From: Inhella inkyongensis
Lineage (GTDB): Bacteria; Pseudomonadota; Gammaproteobacteria; Burkholderiales; Burkholderiaceae_C
Direction of reading: 5' to 3'
Assembly: GCF_005952805.1 (NCBI RefSeq)
Contig: NZ_CP040709.1
Span: forward strand, 2,542,001 to 2,606,000
Length of the DNA: 64,000 nucleotides
In this document: piece by piece, positions 46,780 to 54,607 of the stretch
Layout of the letters: each line of letters starts with the position of its first letter
How positions within the stretch are numbered: the stretch's first letter is position 1
Made by a program: the position numbers and the translations under genes
The notes under the pieces: model-generated
What the model saw: the letters and a program-made list of their open reading frames with translations, nothing else
Told to the model about the DNA's origin: nothing
Database searches by the model: none

Positions 46780-46960
46780 AGGGAGATCGCGGGCGATGCA
46801 AGCCCGCGCCAAACCATTGGCAAAGGTGGCCGGCAATGTAGCGCAGCCGCCCCCCGCAAGACGGGGGTTCCCCCGGGTCTGTGGGGGCCCCGGCGGTTAA
46901 AGTCTCGCGCCTTCCCCGCCGCCTTGGCGGGCTTTGTTTTTCATCTCCCGAATACCACCC
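46780..46960. promoter_or_regulatory. Divergent promoter region between ligase and carrier protein genes
   Basis: The 181-base gap should hold promoters for both transcription units. It contains several self-complementary blocks: GCGGGC...GCAAGCCCGC at about 46789-46807, CGGGGGTTCCCCCG at about 46862-46876, and the terminator-like hairpin next to the carrier gene. No convincing sigma70 or sigma54 box was found by eye. Confidence 0.5.
46915..46941 (+). terminator. Terminator-like hairpin just upstream of the carrier protein gene
   Basis: CCCGCC and GGCGGG pair around a GCCTT loop and are followed by CTTTGTTTTT, the form of an intrinsic terminator. It ends only 19 bases before the carrier protein ATG. 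Because the genes to the left run the other way, it would act on the leader of the polysaccharide operon itself or on antisense transcripts. Confidence 0.6.
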
Positions 46961-47215
46961 ATGTCCACCGACCTTCAGGCCCAAGTGCTGCGCCTTCTTG
47001 ATGATGTTCTGAGCCTGGAAGGCCGCGCCCAGTCCTTCACCCGCGCCACCGCCCTGCTGGGCGCCGTGCCGGAACTGGACTCGATGGCCGTGGTTTCGCT
47101 GATGACCGCCATGGAAGAGCAGCTGGGCATCAGCATCGACGACGACGAAGTCGACGGCGATGTGTTCGCCACCGTGGGTTCTCTGACCGACTTCCTGGCG
47201 GCCAAACTCGCCTGA
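46961..47215 (+). CDS. Acyl carrier (phosphopantetheine-binding) protein, exosortase A-associated type
   Basis: The 84-residue protein has the four-helix carrier protein pattern with the phosphopantetheine serine in PELDSMAVVSL (about Ser43) and an acidic helix III (ISIDDDEVDGDVF). It should be modified by a phosphopantetheinyl transferase and loaded by the divergent ligase. It is the first gene of the long rightward operon. The ATG at MSTDLQAQV gives the normal carrier length; an ATG nine codons upstream would overlap the hairpin. Confidence 0.9.
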   Translation: MSTDLQAQVLRLLDDVLSLEGRAQSFTRATALLGAVPELDSMAVVSLMTAMEEQLGISIDDDEVDGDVFATVGSLTDFLAAKLA

Positions 47216-47226
47216 GCGGCTGTGTC

Positions 47227-48012
47227 GTGAGGCAGCAGCCCCAATTTCTCGAATGGGCGGGCGCGCGGCGCTTCGCCCTGCTGCACCGCCCGGCATCGAT
47301 GCCTCGTGCGGTGCTGCTGCTGCTGCCGCCCTTTGCCGAAGAGCTGAACAAAACCCGCCGCGCCCTCGCACAGGCCTGCATGACCCTGGCCGAAGCCGGC
47401 TTTGCAGTGCTGCAGCTGGATCCCCTGGGCTGCGGCGACAGCGACGGCGATTTTGGTGATGCCGGCTGGTCCGACTGGCTGAATGATGCCCAGCAGGGTC
47501 TGCTCAAGCTGGCGGCCGAGTTTCCCGATCGCCCTCAGGTGCTGTGGGGCCTGCGCGCGGGCTGCTTGCTGGGCAGCGCAGTGGCTGAAGACCGGCCCCA
47601 GCTCTGGTGGCAGCCCGCCACGCAGGGCAAGGCCGTGCTGCAGCAGTTCCTGCGTCTGCGTCTGGCGGCTGAAATGGACGCCGCCGAGCGCAGCACCATG
47701 GCGGATCTGAAAGCCCAGCTGGCGCAAGGTCAGCCCGTGGAAGTGGCCGGCTATTTGCTCAGCCCCGCCCTGGCTGCCGGACTGGAAGCCGCCGAGCTGC
47801 AGGCCGGCAATGGGCCGACGCTGTGGCTGGAGGCCAGCAGCCAGGCCGAACCCGCCCTGCTACCCGGTTCGCAGTCCTGGCTGGCGCGCCACCCCGGCGT
47901 GCAAGCCCAGGCCCTGCAAGACCCTGCCCCCTGGGCCGCCACCGAGCTGGAAGACAGCCCGGCCCTGACGGCCGCCAGCCTGTCTTGGCTGCGAGCGCAG
48001 TTTCCGGCATGA
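47227..48012 (+). CDS. Alpha/beta hydrolase-like protein (exosortase A-associated hydrolase 2 type), altered nucleophile
   Basis: The 261-residue protein has an alpha/beta-hydrolase start (RAVLLLLPPFAEELNKTRRA), the LDPLGCGDSDGDF loop and a would-be nucleophile elbow reading WGLRAGCLLG, in which Arg occupies the usual Ser/Cys position. It may therefore be non-catalytic or act differently. The exosortase-A association rests on gene neighbourhood and the PPFAEELNK motif. The GTG start is 12 bases after the carrier gene. Its 3' end overlaps the next hydrolase gene. Confidence 0.85.
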   Translation: MRQQPQFLEWAGARRFALLHRPASMPRAVLLLLPPFAEELNKTRRALAQACMTLAEAGFAVLQLDPLGCGDSDGDFGDAGWSDWLNDAQQGLLKLAAEFPDRPQVLWGLRAGCLLGSAVAEDRPQLWWQPATQGKAVLQQFLRLRLAAEMDAAERSTMADLKAQLAQGQPVEVAGYLLSPALAAGLEAAELQAGNGPTLWLEASSQAEPALLPGSQSWLARHPGVQAQALQDPAPWAATELEDSPALTAASLSWLRAQFPA

Positions 48013-48893
48013 GTGCGGACCGCATCATTTCGCTGGGCGACGGGTCAACCCAGCGTTTCGGCCTGCTGAGCCCGGGCACCGCGTCCGTGGGCGTGGTGGT
48101 GCTGGTGGGCGGCCCGCAGTACCGCGCGGGCTCGCACCGTCATTTTGTGCAGCTGGCCCGCTTTCTGGCCCAAGCAGGCACACCCTGCCTGCGCTTTGAT
48201 CACGCCGGCATCGGTGACAGCTCAGGCAACAACCCGGGCAACAACGCGGGCGCCCTGCCGGACTTCTGCGCGCTGGACGCCGAGGTGGATCTCGCCATCA
48301 GCGCTCTGATGCAGGCCCAGCCCCAACTGCAAGGTGTGGTGCTGTGGGGGCTGTGCGATGGCGCCAGCGCCGCCCTGCTCTACATGGCACGCCGCAATGA
48401 CCCGCGCGTGCGCGGCCTGTGCCTGCTCAACCCCTGGGTGCGCTCCGCACAGGGCGAGGCCCGTGCGCGGGTGCAGCACTACTACTGGGAGCGTCTGCGC
48501 AACCCCGAGTTCTGGCGCAAGCTGCTGGGCGGCGGCGTCGGCCTCGGGGCCCTGAAGGGCTGGTGGGCCGCACGCCAATTGGCCCGCCAGGCCGCGCCCG
48601 CAACTCCATCGGGCGCCACGCAGTGTTATCAGATGCAGATGGCCCAGGGCTACCAGGCCTTTGCCGGCCCGCGCTTGGTCCAGCTCAGCGGACGTGACCA
48701 CACCGCACGCGAGTTCGAGGCCGCCGGCGAGCTGTTCCCGCTCTGGCGCAACTGGCAATCCCATGCCGGGCTGACGCTGCAGCACTACCCCGAGGCCGAC
48801 CACACCTTCTCGCGCCGTGCGCTGCAACAGCAGTCCTTTGAGGATCTGCTCAGCTGGCTGCACAGCCACTGGCCGCAGGAGGCCCGCGCATGA
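48009..48893 (+). CDS. Alpha/beta hydrolase-like protein (exosortase A-associated hydrolase 1 type), Cys nucleophile
   Basis: The 294-residue protein opens its hydrolase fold with VVLVGGPQYRAGSHRHFVQL and FDHAGIGDSSG. The nucleophile elbow is WGLCDGASAALL, with cysteine in place of serine. The acid and histidine would be near GRDHTAREF and ADHTFSRR at the C-terminus. A cysteine nucleophile suggests thioester chemistry with a carrier-bound substrate, but this is inference. Overlapping ends couple it to both neighbours. Confidence 0.87.
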   Translation: MSADRIISLGDGSTQRFGLLSPGTASVGVVVLVGGPQYRAGSHRHFVQLARFLAQAGTPCLRFDHAGIGDSSGNNPGNNAGALPDFCALDAEVDLAISALMQAQPQLQGVVLWGLCDGASAALLYMARRNDPRVRGLCLLNPWVRSAQGEARARVQHYYWERLRNPEFWRKLLGGGVGLGALKGWWAARQLARQAAPATPSGATQCYQMQMAQGYQAFAGPRLVQLSGRDHTAREFEAAGELFPLWRNWQSHAGLTLQHYPEADHTFSRRALQQQSFEDLLSWLHSHWPQEARA

Positions 48894-49585
48894 TCGGCCT
48901 CTGGAAGGGCTTGCGCGCGCAGTTTGATCGCGCCACCACCCTGCTCTACATCACGCACCGACTGCTGGAGAAATGCAGCGGTGGGCGCGCGGGCCTGGTG
49001 CCCTATCTGCTGTATGCCCAACCTCTGGGTCAGCTCGGAAATGCTGCGCTGGCCTCCGTCAAGGACGACCCGCAGACCCAGATCGCGCTGTGGCCGGCCG
49101 GCGATGCCCGTGTGGCGGCCTTCCCGCGCCCGCCTGAGGTCATGGCGGAACGCTGGGCCAGTGGCTCGCGCTGCTACGGCGCGGTGGTCAAGGGTGAGGT
49201 GGCCGGCTGCATCTGGATCGCGCTGAACGAGCACCTGGAGGACGAGGTGCGTTGCCGCTACCAACTGCCCCAGGACGGCGTGTGGGACTACGACGTGCTG
49301 GTGCTGCCGCGCTGGCGCCTGGGCCGCACCCTGGCCCGCTTATGGAAGGCCGTGGACGCCGACCTGGCCGCCGAGCAGCGCCGCTGGAGTTTCAGCCGCA
49401 TCTCGCGGTTCAACCGCGCTTCCATCGGCGCCCACGAGCGCCTGGGCGCACGCGTGGTGGGAAGCGCCACCTTTCTGAAGCTCGGCTCCTGGCAGCTGAG
49501 CTGGCAGGGCGCTGCGCTGCTACCGCATTGGGACGGCCGCTCGGGCTGCCCGACCCTGACCCTGCACGCTCCGAGCACCCCATGA
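48890..49585 (+). CDS. GNAT-like acyltransferase in polysaccharide locus
   Basis: This 231-residue protein ends with a GNAT-like half. A strand YDVLVLPRWRLGRTLARLW replaces the usual Q/RxxGxG/A loop, and SRISRFNRASIGAHERLGARVVGS resembles motif B. The N-terminal 90 residues are poorly matched. It could transfer an acyl group from the carrier protein or acetyl-CoA onto an amine or sugar. Both ends overlap its neighbours by four bases (ATGA), so expression is tied to hydrolase 1 and the glycosyltransferase. Confidence 0.75.
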   Translation: MIGLWKGLRAQFDRATTLLYITHRLLEKCSGGRAGLVPYLLYAQPLGQLGNAALASVKDDPQTQIALWPAGDARVAAFPRPPEVMAERWASGSRCYGAVVKGEVAGCIWIALNEHLEDEVRCRYQLPQDGVWDYDVLVLPRWRLGRTLARLWKAVDADLAAEQRRWSFSRISRFNRASIGAHERLGARVVGSATFLKLGSWQLSWQGAALLPHWDGRSGCPTLTLHAPSTP

Positions 49586-50802
49586 AGCGCGTCCTCCTCA
49601 TCGCCTACCACTTCCCGCCGCTGGCGGGCTCCAGTGGCATCCAGCGCACCCTGCGCCTGGCCCAACAGCTTCCGCAGTTTGGCTGGCAACCCACGGTGCT
49701 GACCTGTCAGTCCCAGGCCTACGAGCGCACCAGCCCGGATCTGGCCGCCGAGTTGCCGGCCGATCTGCATGTCGAGCGCGCGTTTGCGCTGGACACCGCA
49801 CGCCACCTGGCCATCGCCGGCCGCTACTGGGGGCGGCTGGCCCGCCCCGACCGCTGGATGAGCTGGCGTTGGGATGCGGTGCGCCGCGGCCTGCGCCTGA
49901 TTCGTGAGCAGCGTATTGACGCCATCTGGTCCACCTACCCCATTGCTACCGCGCACACCATTGGTGCCGAACTGGCCGCGCGCAGCGGTCTGCCCTGGGT
50001 GGCGGACTTCCGCGATCCGATGGCCCAGGATGGCTACCCCGCCGACCCGGCCACGCATGCGGCCTATTGCCGCATCGAGGAGCAGGTGTTTGGCCGCGCC
50101 CGGCTGGCCACGTTCACGACCCCCAGCGCGCTGGCCGACTACCGCGCCCGCTTTCCCAAGACATCAACGCGCCTGGAGTTGCTGGAAAACGGCTATGACG
50201 AGGCCAGCTTTGGCGCCGCCCCCCAGCCCGAGCCGCTCAACCCCGGCCGCTTGACGCTGCTGCACAGCGGCATCGTCTACCCCTCCGAGCGCGACCCCAC
50301 CCAACTGTTCGAGGCGCTGGCCGCCCTCAAGGCCCAGGGCCTGGGCGAGCGGCTGCGCCTGCGCTTTCGCGCGGCCGTGCACGACGAGTTGCTGCGCCAA
50401 CTGGGCGCCCAGCATCAGGTGACGGAGATGGTCGAGATCCTGCCGGCAGTGGGCTACCGCCAGGCCCTGGCCGAGATGCAGCAGGCCGACGGCCTGCTGG
50501 TCATGCAGGCGCGCAATTGCAATGCGCAGATCCCGGCCAAGATCTACGAGTACCTGCGCGCCGGCCCCGCCGTGCTGGTGCTGGCCGACCGCGCCGGTGA
50601 CACCGCCCAGGTGCTGCGCGCCGCCGGGCTGCAGCAGCAGGCCCAGCTCGATGAGGCCAGCGACATCCAGGGTCTCTTGACCCGCTTCGCCCAAGACCCC
50701 ACCGCGCCGCAGTGGCGCCCTCAACCCGACGCCATCCAGCAGGCCTCGCGCCTGGCGCGCAGCGGCCAGCTGGCCAGCTGGCTGAACCAAATCACCTCCT
50801 GA
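49582..50802 (+). CDS. Glycosyltransferase family 4 protein
   Basis: The 406-residue GT-B enzyme has the N-terminal GT4 acceptor-domain loop FPPLAGSSGIQRTLRLA, a central WVADFRDPMAQDGYP segment, and the C-terminal nucleotide-sugar domain ending KIYEYLRAGPAVLVLAD, in which the usual E-x7-E pair is partly conserved. It is probably cytoplasmic and adds a sugar to the lipid-linked repeat unit. The ATG overlaps the preceding stop. The donor sugar cannot be assigned. Confidence 0.9.
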   Translation: MKRVLLIAYHFPPLAGSSGIQRTLRLAQQLPQFGWQPTVLTCQSQAYERTSPDLAAELPADLHVERAFALDTARHLAIAGRYWGRLARPDRWMSWRWDAVRRGLRLIREQRIDAIWSTYPIATAHTIGAELAARSGLPWVADFRDPMAQDGYPADPATHAAYCRIEEQVFGRARLATFTTPSALADYRARFPKTSTRLELLENGYDEASFGAAPQPEPLNPGRLTLLHSGIVYPSERDPTQLFEALAALKAQGLGERLRLRFRAAVHDELLRQLGAQHQVTEMVEILPAVGYRQALAEMQQADGLLVMQARNCNAQIPAKIYEYLRAGPAVLVLADRAGDTAQVLRAAGLQQQAQLDEASDIQGLLTRFAQDPTAPQWRPQPDAIQQASRLARSGQLASWLNQITS

Positions 50803-50813
50803 AAGACCCCATC

Positions 50814-52142
50814 ATGAACATCAGCATCTTTGGCCTTGGCTATGTCGGCGCGGTTTCCCTGGCCTGCCTGGCCCGCGATGGCCACCAGGTCATCGGCGTG
50901 GATATCGACGCCAGCAAGCTTGAACTGATCGCCGCCGGCAAGACCCCGGTGGTCGAAGAAGGCATGGTCGATCTGATGCAGCAAGTGGCCGCCAGCGGCC
51001 GTGTCAAGGTCACCACCGATGCCGAGGCCGCCGTGGCCGATTCGGAAATCTCGCTGGTCTGCGTGGGCACGCCCTCGGCCGCCAATGGCAGCCAGGACCA
51101 GACCGCCGTGCTGCGCCTGGCTGAGGCCATGGGCCGTGCGATTGGGGCCAAGTGCGAAAAGAAGGCCGCGCCCCATGTGGTGGTGTTCCGCTCCACCCTG
51201 GTGCCGGGCACCGTCGAGGACGTGCTGCGTCCCATCATCGAGAAGGCCTCGGGCAAGAAGGACGGCGTGGACTTTTTCTTGTGCTTCCAGCCCGAGTTCC
51301 TGCGCGAAGGCTCGTCGATCCGTGACTACGACAAGCCGCCCTTCACGGTGGTGGGCGCCAACCACGAAGAGCCGCTGAATCGCCTGCGCCAGCTCTTCGG
51401 CCACCTGCCCTGCCAGTTCCTGCCCACCTCGGTGCGTGCCGCCGAGATGATGAAGTACTGCTGCAACAACTTCCACGCGCTCAAGATCACCTTCGCCAAC
51501 GAGACCGCGCGCCTGTGCGCGGCCCTGGGCGTGGACCCCTTCGAGGTGATGAATCTGGTCTGCCAGGACACCCAGCTCAACATCTCCAAGGCCTATCTGA
51601 AGCCGGGCTTCGCCTTCGGCGGCTCCTGCCTGCCCAAGGACCTGCGCGCCACCAGCTATTTGGCCAAGACCCGCGACGTCGAGCTGCCCATGCTGTCGGC
51701 CATCCTGGCCTCCAACGAAGCGCATCTGAACCTGGCCTATGAGGCGGTGATGGCCTCTGGCCGCCGCAAGATCGGCTTCGTCGGCCTGTCCTTCAAGACC
51801 GGCACCGACGACCTGCGCGAGTCGCCCCTGGTGACCCTGGCCGAACAGCTGATCGGCAAGGGCATGCAGCTCTCGGTCTATGACCCCGAGGTGCATCTGG
51901 CCCATCTGCTGGGTTCGAACCGCCGCTATGTCGAGACCCATCTGCCCCATATCGGTCAGCTGCTCAAGCCCGAGCTGGAACAGGTGATTGCCGAGTCCGA
52001 CTACCTGGTGGTGGGCCTGGCCGATGCGCGCGTCTATGCCGCGCTGGCCCAGCATGCCCGCGCCGACCAGCTGGTGCTGGACCTGGTGAACCTGCCCAAC
52101 CGCGCCGACATCAAGGCCGAGGTCAAGGGCCTGAGCTGGTGA
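50814..52142 (+). CDS. Nucleotide sugar dehydrogenase (UDP-glucose/GDP-mannose 6-dehydrogenase family, AlgD-like)
   Basis: The 442-residue enzyme has an N-terminal NAD Rossmann motif (FGLGYVGAVSLACLA), the central helix and substrate region with EFLREGSSIRDY and MMKYCCNNFHALK, and the catalytic cysteine in AFGGSCLPKDLRA (about 278). The C-terminal domain begins KIGFVGLSFKTGTDDLRESP. These features match GDP-mannose 6-dehydrogenase AlgD more closely than short UDP-glucose types, so it probably makes a uronic acid donor. It provides acidic sugar for the polymer. Confidence 0.93.
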   Translation: MNISIFGLGYVGAVSLACLARDGHQVIGVDIDASKLELIAAGKTPVVEEGMVDLMQQVAASGRVKVTTDAEAAVADSEISLVCVGTPSAANGSQDQTAVLRLAEAMGRAIGAKCEKKAAPHVVVFRSTLVPGTVEDVLRPIIEKASGKKDGVDFFLCFQPEFLREGSSIRDYDKPPFTVVGANHEEPLNRLRQLFGHLPCQFLPTSVRAAEMMKYCCNNFHALKITFANETARLCAALGVDPFEVMNLVCQDTQLNISKAYLKPGFAFGGSCLPKDLRATSYLAKTRDVELPMLSAILASNEAHLNLAYEAVMASGRRKIGFVGLSFKTGTDDLRESPLVTLAEQLIGKGMQLSVYDPEVHLAHLLGSNRRYVETHLPHIGQLLKPELEQVIAESDYLVVGLADARVYAALAQHARADQLVLDLVNLPNRADIKAEVKGLSW

Positions 52143-53245
52143 TCACGGCCAGCGCACCTGCCGACCTGCGCCTCTGCGTGGTGGGCCCGCTGCCGCCCCC
52201 CTCGGGCGGCATGGCCAACCAGTGCGAGCAGCTGGTGCGCCTGCTGCGCGCCGAGGGGCTGCAGGTTGAGCTGGTACGCAACAACCCGCCCTACCGCCCG
52301 GCTTGGGTCGGCCGGCTGCCGGTGCTGCGGGCCTTCGCGCGCCTGCTGCCCTACCTGTGGGCGCTTTGGCGAGCCGCAGGGCGCAATCAGGTCATGCATG
52401 TACTGGCCAATTCCGGTTGGGCCTGGCATTTGTTTGCCGCGCCCGCGCTGTGGATCGCGCGGCAGCGCGGCTGTGCGGTGGTGCTGAACTACCGGGGCGG
52501 GCTAGCCGATGAGTTTTTTGCCAATGCACCGCGCCATGTGCTGAAGAGCCTGGCCCGGGTGCAGCTGCGCGTCACGCCGTCCAGCTTTCTGGAGCGCGTG
52601 TTCGCCAAGCACGGCCTGCACGCCGAGGTCATCCCCAACATCATCGACCTGACGCGCTTCAGGCCGCGCCCCGAGACCGATCCAGGCGCGGCGCCGCATC
52701 TGGTGGTGACGCGCAATCTGGAGCCCATCTACGGCATCCCCACCGCGCTGCAGGCCTTTGCCCTGCTGCGCCAGCGTTGGCCGCAGGCGCGTCTGACGGT
52801 GGCGGGCTCCGGCCCCGAGCTGGAACGGCTGCAACTGCAATGCCGAGCGCTGGGCATTCAGGATGCCGTGCACTTCAGCGGCCGCATCGCCAATGCCGAC
52901 ATCCCGGCGCTCTACGCCAGCGCCGATTGCGTGCTCAACCCCACCACCGCCGACAACATGCCCATCTCCATCCTGGAGGCCCTGGCCTCGGGTGTGCCGG
53001 TGGTGAGCACCGATGCCGGCGGCATCCCTGACTTGGTGCGCCACGAACACAGCGCCCTGCTGGTGCCGGTGGGCGACGCCCAGGCCCTGGCCGACGCGGC
53101 CGCGCGCGTGCTCAGCGATGCACCGCTGCGCGCGCGCCTGCGCCAGACCGGTCTGCAGCAGGTCCAGGCCTATGCCTGGCCCGCCGTGTTTCGTCAGTGG
53201 CTGGCCGCCTACCAGCGCGCCGCCGGCCTACAAGGATCTGCCTGA
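52139..53245 (+). CDS. Glycosyltransferase family 4 protein
   Basis: The 368-residue GT-B enzyme shows the N-terminal glycine loop GPLPPPSGGMANQ, the donor-domain start TRNLEPIYGIPTALQAF, and the E-x7-E region SILEALASGVPVVSTDAGGIPDLV. This is a classical retaining GT4 pattern. It starts with a GTG that overlaps the dehydrogenase stop, and its stop overlaps the next ATG in a TGATG arrangement with AAGGA upstream. It is likely the second sugar-adding enzyme of the repeat unit. Confidence 0.92.
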   Translation: MITASAPADLRLCVVGPLPPPSGGMANQCEQLVRLLRAEGLQVELVRNNPPYRPAWVGRLPVLRAFARLLPYLWALWRAAGRNQVMHVLANSGWAWHLFAAPALWIARQRGCAVVLNYRGGLADEFFANAPRHVLKSLARVQLRVTPSSFLERVFAKHGLHAEVIPNIIDLTRFRPRPETDPGAAPHLVVTRNLEPIYGIPTALQAFALLRQRWPQARLTVAGSGPELERLQLQCRALGIQDAVHFSGRIANADIPALYASADCVLNPTTADNMPISILEALASGVPVVSTDAGGIPDLVRHEHSALLVPVGDAQALADAAARVLSDAPLRARLRQTGLQQVQAYAWPAVFRQWLAAYQRAAGLQGSA

Positions 53246-54597
53246 TGGGTCTCTACACCTCGATCTGCTCGGGCCTGATCTTTCCGCTGCACGAGCGCCT
53301 GAAAAAGCATGACTCGGTGGCCGTGCGCCGCCGCCTGGAAGCCAGCCAGTGGCACACCCCGGCGCAGATCGAGGCCGAGCGCACCGAGCGCCTGCGCGCC
53401 TTCCTGGTGGACATCGGCCAGCACGTGCCGCACTACCGCGCGCTGTTCTCAAGCCTGGGCTTTGACCCCAGGTCGGTCAGTAGCCTGCAGGACCTGCAAC
53501 GCCTGCCGCTGACCGACAAGCCCACGATGCGCGCGGCCGGTGAAGGACTGAAGGCCGACGACCATGGGGTGCTGACGCGCTACAACACCGGCGGCTCCTC
53601 AGGCGAGCCCTTGATCTTCTACATGGGCAAGGCGCGCAAGAGCCACGATGTGGGCGCCAAGTGGCGCGCCACCCGCTGGTGGGGCGTGGACATCGGCGAC
53701 CCCGAGCTGGTGGTCTGGGGCAGCCCGATCGAACTCGGTGCGCAGGACCGCATCAAGCGCTGGCGCGATGCGCTGCTCCGATCCACCCTGCTGCCGGCCT
53801 TTGAGATGTCGCCGGCCAATCTCGACCGCTTCGTGGCCGAGATCCGGCGCCTGCGCCCGGCCATGCTGTTTGGCTACCCCAGCAGCCTGTCCTTGATCGC
53901 CCAGCACGCCCAGTCCAAGGGCCTGCGCCTCGACGATCTGGGCATCAAGGTCGCCTTCGTGACCTCGGAGCGGCTCTACGACGAACAGCGCCAGACCATC
54001 GAGCGGGCCTACGGTTGCCCCGTGGCCAATGGCTATGGGGCACGCGATGCCGGCTTCATCGCCCACCAATGCCCGCAGGGCAGTCTGCACATCAGCGCTG
54101 AAGATCTGATTGTCGAAACCGTGCGGCCGGATGGCTCGGTGTGCGAAGCCGATGAGGCGGGCGAGATCGTCGTCACCCATCTGGCCACCCGCGACTTCCC
54201 CTTTGTTCGCTATCGCACCGGCGACGTGGGCGTGCTCTCCAGCCAGCCCTGTGCCTGCGGACGCGGCCTGCCCGTGCTGGCCGAGGTGCAGGGCCGCACC
54301 ACCGACTTCGTGGTGGCCCAGGACGGCACCGTGATGCACGGTCTGGCGCTGATCTACACCCTGCGAGACATCCCCGGCGTGGCGCGCTTTCGCATCGAGC
54401 AGGAGAGCCTGGACCACACCCGGGTGCTGCTGGAACGCGGCCCGGGATTCGACGACCGCGCCCTAGAGCGCATCCAGCACGATTTCCATGCCCGCTTAGG
54501 CGCTGGCGTGCACATCGAGGTCCAGTTGATGGACCAGATTCCCAACGAGGCCTCGGGCAAATTCCGCTACGTGGTCAGCAAGGTCCGCCCGCGCTAG
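53245..54597 (+). CDS. PaaK/CapK-like adenylate-forming ligase
   Basis: The 450-residue protein belongs to the phenylacetate-CoA-ligase-like branch found in capsule clusters. It has the short phosphate loop TGGSSGEPL (about 115), the NGYGARDAGFIAHQCP aromatic motif and the hinge YRTGDVG, followed by a Cys cluster (CACGRG) typical of the group. The catalytic lysine is in ASGKFRYVVSK at the end. It could activate a carboxylic acid or amino acid for attachment to a sugar. This is the second adenylate-forming enzyme of the locus. Confidence 0.88.
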   Translation: MGLYTSICSGLIFPLHERLKKHDSVAVRRRLEASQWHTPAQIEAERTERLRAFLVDIGQHVPHYRALFSSLGFDPRSVSSLQDLQRLPLTDKPTMRAAGEGLKADDHGVLTRYNTGGSSGEPLIFYMGKARKSHDVGAKWRATRWWGVDIGDPELVVWGSPIELGAQDRIKRWRDALLRSTLLPAFEMSPANLDRFVAEIRRLRPAMLFGYPSSLSLIAQHAQSKGLRLDDLGIKVAFVTSERLYDEQRQTIERAYGCPVANGYGARDAGFIAHQCPQGSLHISAEDLIVETVRPDGSVCEADEAGEIVVTHLATRDFPFVRYRTGDVGVLSSQPCACGRGLPVLAEVQGRTTDFVVAQDGTVMHGLALIYTLRDIPGVARFRIEQESLDHTRVLLERGPGFDDRALERIQHDFHARLGAGVHIEVQLMDQIPNEASGKFRYVVSKVRPR

Positions 54598-54607
54598 TCC
54601 AGACCCC

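Noticed and set aside
46798..46815. Sigma54 promoter on the minus strand before the ligase gene
   Set aside because: TGGCGC and TTGC are present, but the distance between the GG and GC is nine bases instead of ten.
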